Translations under genes and position numbers: made by a program
Part shown: positions 60,971 through 64,000 of the stretch, one piece after another
Numbering within the stretch: position 1 is the first letter of the stretch
Layout of the letters: every line of letters begins with the position of its first letter
The notes under the pieces: model-generated
Database searches by the model: none
Seen by the model: the letters and a program-made list of their open reading frames with translations, nothing else
Told to the model about the DNA's origin: nothing
NCBI GenBank assembly: GCA_002375765.1
Contig: DFMV01000080.1
Coordinates: forward strand, 33,292 to 97,291
DNA length: 64,000 nt
Source: Rhizobiales bacterium UBA3584
GTDB taxonomy: Bacteria > Pseudomonadota > Alphaproteobacteria > Rhizobiales > Devosiaceae
Direction of reading: 5' to 3'

Positions 60971-61099
60971 TAAAAGGCGCCCGTTGAGGACTGTTTTACC
61001 GCTTCTGCGCAAATCGGTCACACCCTTTAGCAATTGTCTGGCGGTCGAGCCCCGATCGGGGTTACCATTTGGTCCGATATGGAGGATAACCGGCCTTAA

Positions 61100-61702
61100 A
61101 TGGCAGACAGCAGGCACAAAAAGGACTGGCAGACGCGGCTGCGAAATGCGGTCTGGCCCCGCATGGGGATCAGGCGGTATTTGACCTATCTGCAAAAGCG
61201 CGTGTTGCGGCTGACGGCAAGCCCGCACGCCATTGCGGCGGGCGTCGCCTCGGGGGCGGCGGTGTCGGTGTTCCCGCTGATCGGCGTGCATTTCTTCCTC
61301 GGATTCATCCTGGCGTTCGTGACGCGCGGCAACATGCTGGCCGCCGCGATCGGAACCGCATGGGGCAATCCCATCACCTTCCCGCTGTTTTTTTCGCTCA
61401 GCTTTCAGTTCGGCTCGTCGATCCGGGCGGCGCTGTTCCCCGACGATCCGGCGACCATCATGCGCCATGCGGACACCACGGCGCTTTCGGGTGGGCTGTT
61501 CTCGCTCGATCTGGGTGCCATCCTGCCGCTGTTTCAGACCATGATGATCGGCGCCCTGCCGATTGCGCTGTTTTGCTGGATCTTCTTTTACGTGATCGTG
61601 CGCGGGCTGGTGAGCGGCTTTCAAACAGCGCGCAAAGCCCGGCTGGAGCGGCGGCGGGCACGGCAGGGCCAGACCTCGCCGCGCAACGCGGTGCGGGGCT
61701 GA
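61100..61702 (+). CDS. DUF2062 membrane protein
   Basis: A 200-residue DUF2062 protein with about three membrane helices: the core AIAAGVASGAAVSVFPLIGV with FFLGFILAF, the GTAWGNPITFPLFF motif, and a C-terminal helix (about 150-175) followed by a basic tail. The function is unknown; the family is often fused to glycosyltransferases, here it stands alone. It is divergent from pit. The VOC gene follows 27 bp later. Confidence 0.85.
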   Translation: MADSRHKKDWQTRLRNAVWPRMGIRRYLTYLQKRVLRLTASPHAIAAGVASGAAVSVFPLIGVHFFLGFILAFVTRGNMLAAAIGTAWGNPITFPLFFSLSFQFGSSIRAALFPDDPATIMRHADTTALSGGLFSLDLGAILPLFQTMMIGALPIALFCWIFFYVIVRGLVSGFQTARKARLERRRARQGQTSPRNAVRG

Positions 61703-61729
61703 TTTTCTAGAAAATGGAGAGGAGATAGA

Positions 61730-62146
61730 GTGACTCAATCGGTTTTTCACCTCGCCTATCACGTGACCGACCTGGACGCGGCGCGGCGATTTTACGGCGG
61801 CGTGCTGGGATGCGCCGAGGGGCGCTCAACCGAAACCTGGGTCGATTTCGATTTTTTCGGGCATCAGATTTCGCTGCACCTGGGCGAGCCGTTCAAAACG
61901 ACCCGCACCGGCAAGGTGGGCGATCACATGGTGATGATGCCGCATCTGGGCGTGGTCCTTCCGCTCGATGACTGGAAGGCACTGGTCGCTCGCCTCGAGG
62001 ACGCCGGGATTGCGTTCGACATTCCACCGGTTGTGCGGTTCGAGGGCGAACCGGGCGAACAGCGGACCATGTTTTTTACCGACCCGTCGGGCAATCCGAT
62101 CGAGGTAAAGGGTTTTGCAGACTTTGCCGGGCTGTTTGCCAAATAG
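61730..62146 (+). CDS. VOC-fold dioxygenase/glyoxalase-like protein
   Basis: A 138-residue protein with two VOC beta-alpha-beta-beta-beta modules. Potential metal ligands are H8 in FHLAYHVTD, H54 in QISLHLG and E near FTDPSGNPIEVKGF, as in glyoxalase I and extradiol dioxygenases, but the substrate cannot be read from it. It starts with GTG after GGAGAGGAG. It is convergent with pcaQ (2 bp gap), and, by location near pca genes, could act on aromatic compounds; that is a guess. Confidence 0.8.
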   Translation: MTQSVFHLAYHVTDLDAARRFYGGVLGCAEGRSTETWVDFDFFGHQISLHLGEPFKTTRTGKVGDHMVMMPHLGVVLPLDDWKALVARLEDAGIAFDIPPVVRFEGEPGEQRTMFFTDPSGNPIEVKGFADFAGLFAK

Positions 62147-62148
62147 TT

Positions 62149-63066
62149 TTATCGTCGGCTGACCACCTCGCGAACCGCGGCAATGAAGGCGGTTGTGGGC
62201 AGGTCGAGTTCGGCGCCGGCGCGGGTGGTGATGCCGATGGCGCCGTAGCTGGCGGACATATCGACATCGAGGGTGGCCAGCGCGCCGCTCTGCAGGTCGG
62301 CGGCGACCACCGAGCGGGAGATGAACCACACGGCATCGCTCAAAAGCGCATAGGCGCGGCCGAACGAATTGGACACGGTTTCGATCTCGCGCGGCAGGCG
62401 GGTGATGCCAGCGGCGAGAAGTACTGTTTCGACGGTCTGGCGGATGATGGCGCCGCGCGGGGGGACGAGCGCGGGGAACGGTTCGACCATGCGCAAGGAG
62501 GGTTCGGGCTCTTCAAGCAGCGGATGATCGGGGCGAACTGCGAGAACCAGCGGCTCGGAATAAAGATGCTCGAAACTGAGCCCGACCATGATTTCGGGCG
62601 CCGGCATGCGGCCGACCACCAGATCGATGCCACCGGCCCGCAGCAGGCCCAGAAGGTGCGGGCTGGGGCCGCTTTCCACATGCACGCGGGCGGTGAGCGG
62701 ACCCATGGCAAAGCGCGCCACGGCACGCGGCACCACATCGACCTCGACGGTGGGCAGCGCGCCCAGGCGCACCACCGCATCGGCATGGCTGGCGAGCGAC
62801 ACGGATTCAACACCCTGGCGCAGCGCCGCGATGGCGGCATTGGCGTAGCGCAGAAACAGCGCGCCGAATTCGGTCAGCGCCAGCTTGCGCCGCGAGCGAT
62901 CGAACAGGGCGACGCCGAGAATGTCTTCAAGCTCGGCCAGCGATTTGGAGATGGCGGGCTGGGACAGGCCCAGGGCCTCGGCGGCGGGCACGACGCCGCC
63001 ATGCCTGTCGGTTTCGACAAAGCAGGTGAGATGGCGAAGCTTTATGCGCGGGTCGAGGGTTGGCAC
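62149..63066 (-). CDS. pcaQ: LysR-family regulator PcaQ
   Basis: A 305-residue LysR protein. The opening DPRIKLRHLTCFVE and QPAISKSLAELEDILGVALFDRS fit PcaQ, the activator of the protocatechuate branch of the beta-ketoadipate pathway, and the C-terminal domain contains PRGAIIRQTVETVL. It starts with GTG at 63066. It is divergent from pcaI, as for PcaQ and pca genes in Agrobacterium and Sinorhizobium. The inducer there is beta-carboxy-cis,cis-muconate. Confidence 0.9.
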   Translation of the reverse strand: MPTLDPRIKLRHLTCFVETDRHGGVVPAAEALGLSQPAISKSLAELEDILGVALFDRSRRKLALTEFGALFLRYANAAIAALRQGVESVSLASHADAVVRLGALPTVEVDVVPRAVARFAMGPLTARVHVESGPSPHLLGLLRAGGIDLVVGRMPAPEIMVGLSFEHLYSEPLVLAVRPDHPLLEEPEPSLRMVEPFPALVPPRGAIIRQTVETVLLAAGITRLPREIETVSNSFGRAYALLSDAVWFISRSVVAADLQSGALATLDVDMSASYGAIGITTRAGAELDLPTTAFIAAVREVVSRR

Positions 63067-63071
63067 ACGAT

Positions 63072-63088
63072 ATATTCTGTTTGGTTAT
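63072..63088. promoter_or_regulatory. Possible PcaQ binding site
   Basis: ATATTC-N5-GGTTAT resembles the rhizobial PcaQ motif (ATAACC-N4-GGTTA) with a weak left half. It lies directly upstream of pcaQ and about 90 bp before pcaI. A second GGTTAT at 63147-63152 has no partner arm. Confidence 0.4.
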
Positions 63089-63178
63089 ATATTTCCCCAT
63101 ATTTATCATTTTACCGCGCCTCTCTGCCAGTATTTATTGCACCATCGGTTATAGAACTGTTTTCCGGGATGGAGACCA

Positions 63179-64000
63179 ATGAGCAAGATCATGCCGCTCG
63201 AACAGGCGGTGCGCGAGAACCTTAAGGACGGCGATACGGTCGCCTTTGAAGGTTTTACGCATTTGATCCCGCACGCGGCGGGCCATGAAGCGATCCGGCA
63301 GGGGTTTAGGGATCTGACCCTGATCCGCATGACGCCCGACATCATCTACGATCAGATGATCGGCATGGGCATGGCCAAAAAGGTCATTTTCTCTTATGCG
63401 GGCAATCCCGGCGTCGGCCTGTTGCGCCGCATGCGGGACGCCATCGAGAACCAGTATCCACGCGCCATTAAAACCGTCGAGCACTCGCACGCGGCCATGG
63501 CCAACGCCTATGCTGCCGGGGCGGCCGGCCTGCCCTGTGCGGTGTTTCGCGGCTACAAGGGCGCCGACCTGCCCAAGGTGAACCCGGACATCAAGTCGAT
63601 CACCTGCCCCTATACGGGAGAAGAACTGGCGACGGTGCCGGCGCACAACCCGGACGTCGCCTTCATCCATGCCCAGAAGGCCAATGAAAAGGGCGATGTC
63701 CTGATCGAGGGCATCGTCGGCGTACAGAAGGAAGTGGCGCTGGCCGCCAAAAAGGTGGTGGTGACGGTCGAGGAGATCGTGCCCGACTTTGCCGGCATGC
63801 ACCCCAACCTCACAGTGCTGCCGCACTGGACGGTGACTGCGATTGCCAGGGTCAAGGGCGGCGCGCATCCCTCCTACACTCACGGCTATTACGCGCGCGA
63901 CAACGCGGCCTATCTGGCCTGGAACGAGATTTCGGCCGACCGCGACCTGTTTGCCAAATGGATGGACGAGAATGTCTTGAACGCGACGCCCGAGGTGTTC
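63179..64000 (+). CDS. pcaI: 3-oxoadipate CoA-transferase subunit A, cut by the window end
   Basis: The first 274 codons of PcaI, with no stop before the window ends. The enzyme moves CoA from succinyl-CoA to 3-oxoadipate; the catalytic Glu is in the partner PcaJ, expected just downstream. Visible motifs are DGDTVAFEGFTHLIPHAAG near the start (subunit A CoA-binding region), SYAGNPGVGLLRR, and HSHAAMANAYAAGAAGLP. GGAGA precedes the ATG at 63179. Divergent from pcaQ. Confidence 0.93.
   Translation, partial: MSKIMPLEQAVRENLKDGDTVAFEGFTHLIPHAAGHEAIRQGFRDLTLIRMTPDIIYDQMIGMGMAKKVIFSYAGNPGVGLLRRMRDAIENQYPRAIKTVEHSHAAMANAYAAGAAGLPCAVFRGYKGADLPKVNPDIKSITCPYTGEELATVPAHNPDVAFIHAQKANEKGDVLIEGIVGVQKEVALAAKKVVVTVEEIVPDFAGMHPNLTVLPHWTVTAIARVKGGAHPSYTHGYYARDNAAYLAWNEISADRDLFAKWMDENVLNATPEVF

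Overview
The window is GC-rich, densely coded and alphaproteobacterial, most likely from the order Hyphomicrobiales (Rhizobiales). The markers are a GcrA-type cell-cycle regulator, the argD-argF-hslO cluster, long PstA/PstC permeases in a phoR-pstSCAB-phoU-phoB cluster, RpiR-linked inositol catabolism, PcaQ next to pcaI, and a dispersed palindromic repeat related to those seen in rhizobia and Brucella. A Devosia/Pelagibacterium-like organism is my guess, not something the sequence proves. I see no rRNA, tRNA, CRISPR, prophage or intact insertion sequence. It looks like core chromosome with a metabolic accessory block.

Layout. 0.1-5.6 kb: arginine biosynthesis (argD, argF) with the redox chaperone Hsp33, then gcrA and two small unknown genes next to a PACE efflux pump. 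6.2-12.1 kb: paired CrcB fluoride channels, then envelope genes: a multi-pass glycosyltransferase-like protein, an MsbA-like ABC exporter, a GtrA flippase-like protein and a HAD-UbiA fusion. The last two overlap and suggest lipid-linked sugar synthesis. 12.3-20.8 kb: the complete Pho/Pst module with a Pho box in front of pstS, and polyphosphate kinase 2 divergent from phoR. 20.9-29 kb: KDG kinase, DUF3422 and DUF924 proteins, a short RecD-like helicase, a Kef-type antiporter, and a GntR(YtrA)-ABC operon. 29-33.3 kb: methylmalonate-semialdehyde dehydrogenase with a divergent LysR, a 25-codon ORF with a full-length Shine-Dalgarno match, and an FMN riboswitch in front of a RibN-type riboflavin transporter.

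33.3-48.5 kb is an inositol region: a Gfo/Idh/MocA dehydrogenase, a ribose-type ABC transporter, an RpiR regulator (probable IolR), then iolG divergent from iolC(DUF2090)-iolD-iolE-iolB. The same 14-bp palindrome, GGAAY-N4-ATTCC, lies in front of the ABC operon and between iolG and iolC, which ties uptake, regulator and catabolism into one likely regulon. mmsA/iolA may complete the pathway. An Rrf2/methyltransferase pair, a secreted SecD-P1-head protein and an SH3/DUF1236 protein sit inside this block.

48.8-64 kb: a CHASE-PAS-GGDEF-EAL protein, HrpB helicase, an unknown secreted protein, CutC, a ROK kinase, a HerA-like ATPase, a NUDIX protein, a PiT phosphate transporter, DUF2062 and VOC proteins, then pcaQ and the start of pcaI (cut by the window end).

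Most non-coding space holds two palindromic repeat families. One (family A; full form about 105 bp with CTAGAGC/GCTCTAG ends) clusters at gene 3' ends and supplies the stop codon of three genes. The other (family B, 'cccgg...ccggg') fills gaps in the iol operon and in the 47-59 kb region.
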